Positions 35,594 to 46,600 of a stretch of DNA of 64,000 nucleotides are shown here, in pieces. This DNA comes from Orientallactaga sibirica (lineage: Eukaryota; Chordata; Mammalia; Rodentia; Dipodidae). The stretch lies in NCBI GenBank assembly GCA_036365145.1, contig JAEOAD010001086.1:26682-90681 (forward strand), given 5' to 3'. A model generated the notes under the pieces. It made no database searches, was not told the DNA's origin, and worked only from the letters and a program-made list of their open reading frames with translations. A program made the position numbers and the translations under genes. The number at the start of each line of letters is the position of its first letter. Within the stretch, counting starts at the first letter, position 1.

Positions 35594-36128
35594 TGTCGCG
35601 TCCGCCTCGACCAGCAAGGAAGACGCAATGCTCGGACTCTTCTTTCAGCAGTTTATTCAGGAACCTTGAACAATCTTCTGACTGACTGACTGACTGACTG
35701 ACTGACTGACTGACTCACTGACTGACTGACTCACTGACTCCCTCACTCACTCACTCACTGACTCACTCACTCACTCACTCACTCACTCACTCACTCACTC
35801 ACTCACTGACCCACAGACTCACTCACTGACTGACTGCCTCACTCACTGACTGCCTCACTCACTCACTGCCTCACTCCCTCACTGACTCACTCACACACTG
35901 CCTCACTACTCCCGGGACAAGCCCGCCCAAAGCTTAAGAAGCCTTTGAACAGCCAACCCTGGTAAGCCACGTGGTGAATGCAGACAGGTCCACATATGCG
36001 GAAGCAAGCCTAGATCACGGCCCAAGCCAAATAAGGACTTGTTTATCCAGGAGAGCACTCGCCATCGGGAAGGCGGAAGGCGGAAGTCAGCGCCAGCTTT
36101 AAGGCGCGGCACCTCGCAGCTCTCTACA
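35594..36128 (-). mobile_element. 5' LTR of the provirus
   Basis: This 535-bp LTR begins TGTAGAGAGC at 36128 and ends GCGACA at 35594. It differs from the 3' LTR by one substitution in R/U5, three in U3, and length changes in the tetranucleotide tract (35680-35908). One U3 change turns AAGATGGCG into AAGCTGGCG and so removes the YY1-like core in the promoter LTR. The polyadenylation hexamer is at 35652-35657. The ORF at 35906-36112 is the same LTR shadow as in the other copies. Confidence 0.94.
35680..35908 (-). repeat. Tetranucleotide tract in the 5' LTR
   Basis: The same GTCA/GTGA family of units as in the 3' LTR, with a longer uninterrupted CTCA run (about 35763-35808 on the + strand) and fewer CTGA units at its start. 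Confidence 0.93.
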
Positions 36129-37299
36129 AGTGTAGTCTAACAAGATGTACAACTTAGTAGTTTCACTTAATTTCTAAAGCAGTTTGTTTAGAACACATAC
36201 ATCTTCATTGCCGAAAACTGTACTGTGTGAAATAAGTTAGTTCGGTTCTAGGAATCAGTTGCTTTCCTACGAAGAAAGTTTAGTGCAGCAACGTCAAACC
36301 TTCCTTGTTTGTGTAGTATAACAAGATGTACAACTTACTAGTTTCACTTCTTTTGTAAAGTAGTTTGTTTAGAAAACAAACATCGTCATTGCCGAACACT
36401 TACTCTGTGAAATGAGCTAGTTCGGTTCTAGGAATCAGTTGCTTTACTACGAAGAAGGTTTAGTGCAGCAAGTTCAATCTTTTCTAGTTAGTGTAATCTA
36501 ACAAGATGTACAACATACTAGATTCGCCTCATATCTAAAGTAGTTTCTTTCAAAAACAAATATCTTCATTGCCGAAAACCGTACTGTGTGAAATAAGTTA
36601 GTTCGGTTCTAGGATTCAGTTGCTTTCCTAAGAAGAAGGTTTAGTGCAGAAACTTGAAACCTTCCTTGTTTGTATAGTCTAACAAGATGTACAACTTACA
36701 AGTTTCGCTTCATTTGTAAAGTAGTTTGTTTAGAAAACAAATATCGTCATTGCCGAACACTGTACTGTCTGAAATAAGCTAGTTCGGTTCTCGGAATCAG
36801 TTGCTTTCCTACGAAGAAGGTTTAGTGCAGTAAGTTCAAACATTTCTAGTTAGTGTAATTTAAGAAGATGTACAAATTAGTAGTTTCACTTCGTTTCTAA
36901 AGCAGTTTGTTTAGAAAACATACATCTTCATTGCCGAAAACTGTACTGTGTGAAATAAGTTAGTTTGGTTCTAGGAATCAGTTGCTTTCCTAAAAAGAAG
37001 ATTTAGTGCAGCAACTTCAAACCTTCCTTGCTTCTGTAGTCTAACAAGATGTACAACTTAGCAGATTCGCTTCATTTGTAAAGTAGTTTGTTTACAAAAC
37101 AAACATCCTCATTGCCGAACACTGTACTGTGTGAAATAAGCTAGTTCGGTTCTAGGAATCAGTTGCTTTCCTACGAAGAAGGTTTAGTGCAGCAAGTTCA
37201 AACTTTTCTAGTTAGTGTAATCTAACAAGATGTACAACTTACTAGTTTCGCTTCATTTGTAAAGTAGTTTGTTTAGAAAACAAATATCTTCATTGCCGA

Positions 37300-40200
37300 A
37301 CACTGTACTGTGTGAAATAAGCTAGTTCGGTTCAGGAAACAGTTGCTTTTCTACGAAGAAGGTTTAGTCCTGCAAGTTCAAACATTTCTAGTTAGTGTAA
37401 TCTAACAAGATGTACAACATACTAAATTCGCTTCATATCTAAAGTAGTTTCTTTCAAAAACAAATATCTTCATTGCCGAAAACTGTACTGTGTGAAATAA
37501 GTTAGTTCGGTTCTAGGATCCAGTTGCTTTCCCTGAAGAAGGTTTAGTGCAGCAACTTGAAACCTTCCTTGTTTGTGTAGTCTAACAAGATGTACAACTT
37601 ACTAGTTTCGCTTCATTTGTAAAGTAGTTTGTTTAGAAAACAAACATCGTCATTGCCGAACACTGTACTGTGTGAAATAAGCTAGTTCGGGTCTAGAATC
37701 AGTTGCTTTCCTACGAAGAAGGTTTAGTGCAGCAAGTACAAACTTTTCTAGTTAGTGTAATCTAACAAGATGTACAACTTAGTAGTTTCACTTCATTTCT
37801 AAAGTAGTTTTTTTAGAAAACAAACATCTTCATTGCCGAACACTGTACTGTGTGAAATAAGCTCGTTCGGTCCTAGGAATCAGTTGCTTTCCTACGAAGA
37901 AGGTTTAGTGCAGCAAGTTCAAATTTTTCTACTTAGTGTAATCTAACAAGATGTACAACATACTAGATTCGCTTCATATCTAAAGTAGTTTCTTTGAGAA
38001 ACAAACTTCTTCATTGCCGAAAACTGTACCGTGTGAAATAAGTTAGTTCGGTTCTAGGAATCAGTTGCTTTCCTAGGAAGAAGGTTTAGTTCAGCAACTT
38101 CAAACCTTCCTTGTTTGTGTAGTCCAACAAGATGTACAATTTACTAGTTTCGTTTCATTTGTAAAGTAGTTTGTTTAGGAAACAAACATCTTCATTGCCG
38201 AAAACTGTACTGTGTGAAATAAGTTAGTTCGGTTTTAGGAATCAGTTGCTTTAGTACGAAGAAGGTTTAGTGCAGCAAGTTCAAACATTTCTAGTTAGTG
38301 TAATCTAACAAGATGTACAACGTAGTAGTTTCACTTCATTTCTAAAGTAGTTTTTTTTAGAAAACAAACATCTTCATTGCCGAACACTGTACTGTGTGAA
38401 ATAAGCTCGTTCGGTCCTAGGAATCATTTGCTTTCCTACGAAGAAGGTTTACTGCAGCAAGTACAAATTTTTCCAGTTAGTGTAATCTAACAAGATGTAC
38501 AACATACTAGATTTGCTTCATAACTAAAGTAGTTTGGTTAAAAAATAAACATCTTCATTGCCGAAAACAGTACTGTGAAATAAGTTAGTTCGGTTCTAGG
38601 AATCTGTTGCTTTCCTAGGAAGAAAATTTAGTGCAGCAACTTCAAACCTTCCCTGTTTGTGTAGTCTAACAAGATGTACATCTTAGCAGTTTCGCTTCAT
38701 TTGTAAAGTATATGTTTAGAAAACAAACATCTTCATTTCCGAACACTGTACTGTGTGAAATAAGCTAGTTCGGTTCTAGGAATCAGTTGCTTTCCTACGA
38801 AGAAGGTTTAGTGCAGCAACTTCAAACCTTCCTTGATTCTGTAGTCTAACAAGACGTACAACTTATTAGTTTCGCTTCATTTCTAAAGTAGGTTCTTTAG
38901 AAAACAAATATCTTCATTGCCGAACACTGTCCTTTGTGAAATAAGCTAGCTACGTTCTAGGAATCAGTTGCTTTCCTATGAAGAAGGTTTAGTGCAGCAA
39001 GTTCAAACTTTTCTAGTTAGTGTAATCTAACAAGATGTACAACTTAGTAGTTTCACTTCATTTCTAAAGCAGTTTGTTTAGAAAACATACATCTTCATTC
39101 CCGAAAACTGTACTGTGTGAAATAAGTTAGCTCGGTTCTAGGAATCAGTTGCTTTCCTACAAAGAAAGTTTAGTGCAGCAACTTCAAACGTTCCTTGTTT
39201 GTGTAGTATAACAAGATGTACAACTTACTAGTTTCGCTTCTTTTGTAAAGTAGTTTGTTTAGAAAACAAACATCTTCATTGCCGAACACTGTACTGTGTG
39301 AAATAAGCTAGTTCGGTTCAGGAATCAGTTGATTTCCTACGAGAAGGTTTAGTGCAGCAAGTTCAATCTTTTCTAGTTAGTGTAATCTAAGAAGATGTAC
39401 AACATACTAGATTCGCTTCATATCTAAAGTAGTTTCTTTCAAAAACAAATATCTTCAATGCCGAAAACTGTACTGTGTGAAATAAGTTAGTTCGGTTCTA
39501 GGATTCAGTTGCTTTCCTACAAAGAAGGTTTAGTACAGCAACTTGAAACCTTCCTTGTTTGTGTAGTCTAACAAGATATACAACTTACTAGTTTCGCTTC
39601 ATTTGTAAAGTAGTTTGTTTAGAAAACAAACATCGTCATTGCCGAACACTGTACTGTGTGAAATTAGCTAGTTCGGTTCTAGAAATCAGTTGCTTTCCTA
39701 CGAAGAAGGTTTAGTGCAGTAAGTTCAAACATTTCCAGTCAGTGTAATTTAAGAAGATGTACAAATTAGTAGTTTCGCTTCATTTCTAAAGCAGTTTGTT
39801 TAGAAAACATACATCTTCATTGGTGACACTGTACTGTGTGAAGTAAGCTAGTTCGGGTCTCTGAATCAGTTGCTTTCCTCTGAAGAAAGTTATGTGCAGC
39901 AACTTCAAACCTTCCTTGTTTGTGTAGGCTAACAAGATGTACAACTCACTAGTTTCCCTTCATTTTTAAAGTAGTTTCTTTAGAAAACAAACATCTTCAT
40001 TGCGAACACTGTACTCTGTGAAATAAGCTAGTTCGGTTCTAGGAATCAGTTGCTTTCCTACGAAGAAGGTTTAGTTCAGTAAGTTGAAACATTTCTAGTT
40101 AGTGTAATTTAAGAAGATGTACAAATTAGTAGTTTCACTTCATTTCTAAAGCATTTGGTTTAGAAAACATACATCTTCATTTGCGACACTGTACTGTGTG

Positions 40201-41450
40201 AAGTAAGCTAGTTCGGGTCTAGGCATCAGTTGCTTTCCTACGAAGAAAGTTATGTGCACCGACTTCAAACCTTCCTTGTTTGTGTAGTCTCACCAGATGT
40301 ACAACTTACTAGTTTCAGTTCATTTCTAACGTAGTTTCTTTAGAAAACAAAAATCTTCATTGCCGAACACTCTACTGTTTGAAATAAGCTAGTTCGGTTC
40401 TAGGAATCAGTTCCTTTACTCCACAGAAGGTTTAGTGCAGCAAGTTCAAACATTTCTAGTTACTGTAATCTAACAAGATGTACAACTTAGTAGTTTCACT
40501 TCATTTCTAAAGCAGTTTGTTTAGAAAACATACATCTTCATTGCCGAAAACTGTACTGTGTGAAATAAGTTAGTTCGGTTCTAGGAATCAGTTGCTTTCC
40601 TACGAAGAAGGTTTAGTTGAGCAACTTCAAAACTTCCTTGTTTGTGTAGTACAACAAGATGTACAACTTACTAGTTTCGCTTCATTTCTAAAGTAGTTTG
40701 TTTAGAAAACAAACATCTTCATTATAAAAAAACTGTAGTGTGTGAAATAAGTTTGTTTGGTACTAGGATTCAGTTGCTTTCCTACAAAGAAGATTTAGTG
40801 CAGCAACTTCAAACCTTCCTTGCTTGTGTAGTCTAACAAGATGTACAACGTTGCACTTTCGCTTCATTTGTAAAGCAGTTTGTTTACAAAAGATATTTCT
40901 TCATTGCGAACACTGTACTGTGTGAAATAAGCTAGTTCGGTTCTAGGAATCAGTTGCTTTCCTACGAAGAAGGTTTAGTGCAGCAAGTTCAAACTTTTCT
41001 AGTTAGTGTAATCTAACAAGATGTACAACTTAGTAGTTTCACTTCATTTCTAAAGCAGTTTGTTTAGAAAACGTACATCTTCATTGCCGAAAACTGTACT
41101 GTGTGAAATATGTTAGCTCGGTTCTAGGAATGAGTTGCTTTCCTACAAAGAAGATTTAGTGCAGCAACTTCAACCTTCCTTGCTTGTGTAGTATAAAAAG
41201 ATATACAACTTACTAGTTTTGCTTCATTTGTAAAGTAGTTTGTTTAGAAAACAAACATCTTCATTGCCAAACACTGTATTGTTTGAAATAAGCTAGTTCG
41301 GTTCAGGAATCAGTTGCTTTCCTACGAAGAAGGTTTAGTGCAGCAAGTTCAATCTTTTCTAGTTAGTGTAATCTAACAAGATGTACAACATACTAGATTC
41401 GCTTCATATCTAAAGGAGTGTCTTTGAAAAACAAGTATCCTCATTGCCGA
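37300..41450 (+). repeat. 11-monomer higher-order repeat, about 1.99 kb
   Basis: The rare deletion variant CGGTTCAGGAA (lacking the usual CTAGG arrangement) occurs at 37331, 39317 and 41302, spaced 1986 and 1985 bp. Neighbouring variants follow the same spacing, for example CATCGTCATTGCC at about 37647 and 39632. This fits an 11-mer unit with at least two copies and a partial third. Confidence 0.75.
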
Positions 41451-43699
41451 AAACTGTACTGTGTGAAATAAGTTAGTTCGGTTCTAGGATTCAGTTGCTT
41501 TCCTACGAAGAAGGTTTAGTGCAGCAACTTGAAACCTTCCTTGTTTGTGTAGTCTAACAAAATATACAACTTAGGAGTTTCACTTCATTTCTAAAGCAGT
41601 TTGTTTAGAAAACATACATCTTCATTGCCGAAAACTGTACTGTGTGAAATAAGTTAGTTCGGTTGTAGAAACAGTTCCTTTCCTATGAAGAAGGTTTAGT
41701 GCAGCAACTTCAAACATTTCTAGTTAGTGTAATCTTAGAAGATGTACAAATTAGTAGTATCGCTTCATTTCTAAAGTTGTTTGTTTAGAAAAAAAAACAT
41801 CGTCATTGCCGAACACGGTACTGTGTGAAATAAGCTAGTTCAGTTCTAGGAATCATTTGCTTTCCTACGAAGAAGGTTTAGTGCAGCAACTTCAAACCTT
41901 CCTTGATTGTGTAGTCTAACAAGGTGTACAACTTACTAGTTTGGCTTCATTTGTAGTTTGTTTAGAAAACAAACATCGTCATTGCCGAACACTGTTCTGT
42001 GTGAAATAAGCTAGTTCGGTTCTAGGAATCAGTTGCTTTCCTACGAAGAAGGTTTTGTGCAGTAAGTTCAAACATTTCTAGTCAGTGTAATTTAAGAAGA
42101 TGTACAAATTAGTAGTATCGCTTCATTTCTAAAGCAGTTTGTTTAGAAAACATACATCTTCATTGGCGACATTGAACTGTGCTAAGTAAGCTAGTTCGGG
42201 TCTACGAATCAGTTGCTTTCCTACGAAGAAAGTTATGTGCAGCAACTTCAAACCTTCCTTGTATGTGTTGACTAACAAGATGTACAACTTACTAGTTTCG
42301 CTTCATTTCTAAAGTAGTTTCTTTAGAAAACAAACATCTTCATTGCCGAACACTGTACTGTGTGAAATAAGCTAGTTCGGTTCTAGGAATCAGTTGCTTT
42401 CCTATGAAGAAGGTTTAGTACAGCAAGTTCAAAGTTTTCTAGTTAGTGTAGTCTAACAAGATGTACAACTTAGTAGTTTCACTTCATTTCTAAAGCAGTT
42501 TGTTTAGAAAACATACATCTTCATTGCCGAAAACTGTACTCTATGAAATAAGTTAGTTTGGTTGTAGAAACAGTTGCTTTCCTATGAAGAAGGTTTAGTG
42601 CAGCAACTTCAAACATTTCTAGTTAGTGTAATCTTAGAAGATGTACAAATTAGTAGTATAGCTTCATTTCTAAAGTTGTTTGTTTAGAAAACAAACATCT
42701 TCATTTCCGAACACTGTACTGTGTGAAATAAGCTAGTTCGGTTCTAGGAATCATTTCCTTTCCTATGAAGAAGGTTTAGTGCAGTAACTTCAAACCTTCC
42801 TTGATTGTGTAGTCTAACAAGATGTACAACCTTGTAGTTTCACTTCATTTCTAACGCAGTTTGTTTAGAAAACATACATCTTCATTGCCGAAAACTGTAC
42901 TGTGTGAAATAAGTTAGTTCGGTTGTAGGAATAAGTTGCTTTCCTACGAAGAAGGTTTCGTGCAGCATATTCAAAAATTTCTAGTTAGTGTAATCTAAGG
43001 AGATGTACAATTTAGTAGTTTCGCTTCATTTCTAAAGTTGTTTGTTTAGAAAACAAACATCTTCATTGCCGAACACTGTACTGTGTGAAATAAGCTAGTT
43101 CGGTTCTAGGAATCATTTGCTTTCCTGCGAAGAAGGTTTAGTGCACCAACTTCAAACCTTCTTGTTTGTGTAGGCTAACAAGATGTACACCTTACTAATT
43201 TCGCTTAATTTCTAAAGTAGTTTCTTTAGAAAACAAACATCTTCATTGCCGAACACTGTACTGTTTGAAATAAGTTAGTTCGGTTCTAGGAATCAGTTGC
43301 TTTCCCACGAAGAAGGTTTAGTGCAGCAAGTTCAAACATTTCTAGTGAGTGTAATCTAACAAGATGTAAAACTTAGTAGTTTCACTTCATTTCTAAAGTA
43401 GTTTGTTTCGAAAACAAACATCTTCATTGCCGAACACTGTACTGTGTGAAATAAGCTCATTCGGTCCTACGAATCAGTTGCTTTCCTACGAAGAAGGTTT
43501 AGTACAGTACGTTCAAACTTTTCTACTTAGTGTAATCTGAGTAGATGTACAAATTAGTAGTATCGCTTCATTTCTGAAGTTGTTTGTTTAGAAAACAAAC
43601 ATCTTCATTGCCGAATACTGTACTGTGTGAAATAAGTTAGTTCGGTTCTAGGAATAAGTTACTTTCCTACGAAGTAAGTTTAGTGCAGCAACTTCAAAC

Positions 43700-46600
43700 C
43701 TTCCTTTTTTGTGTAGTATAACAAGATGTACGACTTACTAGTTTCGCTTCATTTTTAAAGTAGTTTGTTTAGAAAACAAACATCTTCATTGCCGAACACT
43801 GTACTGTGTGAAATAAGTTAGTTCGCTTCTAGGAATCAGTTGCTTTCCTACGAAGAAGGTTTAGTGCAGCAAGTTCAAACATTTCTAGTTAGTGTAATCT
43901 AACAAGATGTACAACTTAGTAGTTTCGCTTCATTGCTAAAGTAGTTTGTTTAGAAAACAAACATCTTCATTGCCGAACACTGTACTGTGTGAAATAAGCT
44001 CGTTTGGTCCTAGGAATCAGTTGCTTTCCCTCTGAAGAAGGTTTAGTACAGCAAGTTCAAACTTTTCTAGTTAGTGTAATCTAAGAAGATGTACAACATA
44101 CTAGATTCGCTTCATATCTAAAGTAGTTTCTTTCAAAAATAAATATCTTCATTGCCAAACACTGTACTGTGTGAAATAAGCTAGTTGAGTTCTAGGAATC
44201 ATTTGCTTTCCTACGAAGAAGGGTTAGTGCAGAAACTTCAAACCTTCCTTGTTTGTGAAGTCTAAAAAGATGTACAACTTAGTAGTTTCGCTTCATTTCT
44301 AAAGTAGTTTCTTTAGAAAACAAACATCTTCATTGCCGAACACTGTACTGTGTGAAGTAAGCTAGTTAGGTTCTAGGAATCAGTTGCTTTCCTACGAAGA
44401 AGTTTCAGTGCAGCAAGTTCAAACTTTTCTAGTTAGTGTAATTTAAGAAGATGTACAAATTAGTAGTTTCGCTTCTTTTCTAAAGCAGTTGGTTTAAAAA
44501 CATACATCTTCATTGCCGAAAACTGTACTGTGTGAAATAAGTTAGTTCGGTTCTAGGATTCAGTTGCTTTCCCACGAAGAAGGTTTAGTACAGCAACTTC
44601 AAACCTTTCTAGTTAGTGTAATCTAAGAAGATGTACAAATTAGTAGTATCGTTTCATTTGTAAAGTAGTTTGATTAGAAAACAAACACCTTCATTGCCGA
44701 ACACTGTACTGTGTGAAGTAAGCTAGTTAGGTTCTAGGAATCAGTTGCTTTCCTACGAAGAAGGTTTAGTGCAGCAAGTTCAATCTTTTCTAGTTAGTGT
44801 AATCTAACAAGATGTACAACATACTAGATTCGCTTCATATGTAAAGTAGTTTCTTTCAAAAACAAATATCTTCATTGCCGAAAACTGTACTGTGTGAAAT
44901 AAGTTAGTTCGGTTCTAGGATTTAGTTGCTTTCCTATGAAGAAGGTTTAGTGCAGAAACTTGAAACCTTCCTTGTTTGTGTAGTCTAACAAGATGTACAA
45001 CTTACTAGTTCCCCTTCATTTGTAAAGTAGTTTGTTTAGAAAACAAACATCGTCATTGCCGAACACTGTACCTTGTGAAATTAGATAGTTCGCTTCTAGG
45101 AATCAGTTGCTTTCCTACGAAGAAGGTTTAGTGCAGTAAGTTCAAACTTTTTTAGTTAGTGTAATCTAACAAGATGTACAGCTTAGTAGTTTCACTTCAT
45201 TTCTAAAGCAGTTTGTTTAGAAAACATACATCTTCATTGCCGAAAACTGTACTGTGTGAAATAAGTTAGTTCGGTTCTAGGAATCATTTGCTTTCCTACG
45301 AAGAAGGTTTAGTGCAGCAACCTCAAACCTTCCTTGTTTGTGTAGTCTAACAAGATGTACAACTTATTAGTTTCGCTTCATTTGTAAAGTAGTTTGTTTA
45401 GAAAACAAACATCGTCATTGCAGAACACTGTACTGTGTGAAATAAGCTCGTTCGGTCCTAGGAATCAGTTGCTTTCCTACGAAGAAAGTTTAGTGCAGCA
45501 ACTTCAAACCTTCCTTGTTTGTGTAATCTAACAAGATGTACAAAATACTAGATTCGCTTCATATCTAAAGTAGTTTCTTTCAAAAACAAACATCTTCATT
45601 GCCGAAAAATGTACTGTGTGAAATAAGCTCGTTCAGTCCTAGGAATCAGTTGCTTTCCTACGAAGAAGGTTTAGTGCAGCAAGTTCAAACTTTTCTAGTT
45701 AGTGTAATCTGACAAGATGTACAACATACTAGATTCGCTTCATATCTAAAGTAGTTTCTTTCAAAAAGAAACACCTTCATTGCCGAACACTGTACTGTGT
45801 GAAATAAGCTAGTTCGGTTGTAGGAATCAGTTGCTTTCCTACGACGAAGGTTTAGTGCAGCAAGTTCAAACTTTTCTAGTTAGTGTAGGCAAACCACATG
45901 TACAACTTATTAGTTTCACTTCATTTCTAAAGCAGTTTGTTTAGAAAACATACATCTTCATTGCCGAAAACTGTACTGTGTGAAATAAGTTAGTTCGGTT
46001 CTAGGAATCAGTTGCTTTCCTACGAAGAAAGTTTAGTGAAGCAACTTCAACCCTTCCTTGTGTGTGTAGTATAACAAGATGTACAACATACTAGTTTCGC
46101 TTCATTTGTAAAGTAGTTTGTTTAGAAAACAAACATCTTCATTGCCGAACACTATACTGTGTGAAGTAAGCTAGTTCGGTTCTAGGAATCAGTTTCTTTC
46201 TTACGAAGAAGGTTTAGTGCAGCAAGTTCAATCTTTTATAGTTAGTGTAATCAACAAGATGTACAACATACTAGATTCGCTTCATATCTAAAGTAGTTTC
46301 TTTCAAAAACAAATATCTTCATTGACGAAAACTGTACTGTGTGAAATACGTTAGTTCGATTCTAGGATTCAGTTGCTTTCCTACGAAGAAGGTTTAGTGC
46401 AGCAACTTGAAACCTTCCTTGTTTGTGTAGTCTAACAAGATGTATAACTTACTAGTTTCGCTTCATTTGTAAAGTAGTTTGTTTAGAAAACAAACATCTT
46501 CATTTCCGAACACTGTACTGTGTGAAATAAGGTAGTTCGGTTCTAGGAATCAGTTGCTTTCCTACGAAGAAGGTTTAGTGCAGCAAGTTCAAACTTTTCT

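Larger units (their letters stand above)
32875..36128 (-). mobile_element. Internally deleted ERVK/IAP-like provirus
   Basis: A 3254-bp element on the - strand has paired LTRs, a primer-binding site next to the 5' LTR, a polypurine tract next to the 3' LTR and a 6-bp target duplication. The 2180-bp interior retains only a matrix fragment of gag and the C-terminal part of env. The rest of gag, protease, reverse transcriptase, integrase and the surface subunit are absent. The two LTRs differ at four positions over roughly 307 bp outside the tetranucleotide tract (about 1.3%), implying a fairly recent insertion. With no polymerase it is non-autonomous; whether it moved in this deleted form with helper proteins or was deleted after insertion cannot be told from one copy. 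Matrix and envelope features are betaretrovirus-like. Confidence 0.92.
32869..36134. repeat. 6-bp target site duplication AGTGTA around the provirus
   Basis: AGTGTA at 32869-32874 directly precedes the element and AGTGTA at 36129-36134 directly follows it. Joining the flanks gives TTCTAGTTAGTGTAGTCTAA, a normal satellite monomer. Monomers of the same unusual subtype (CAAAGTTTTCTAG) without insertion occur at about 31030-31080 and 42418-42470. Confidence 0.95.

Noticed and set aside
34543..35689. Several + strand ORFs across the provirus (34543-34911, 34865-35194, 34921-35136, 35195-35443, 35430-35669, 35459-35689)
   Set aside because: They are antisense to the element, overlap the matrix remnant, leader or LTR on the - strand, and show no recognisable domain.
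32875..36128. A replication-competent provirus
   Set aside because: Protease, polymerase, integrase, capsid and most of the envelope are missing. The gag fragment has an in-frame TAG and the env remnant has a frameshift and a stop.
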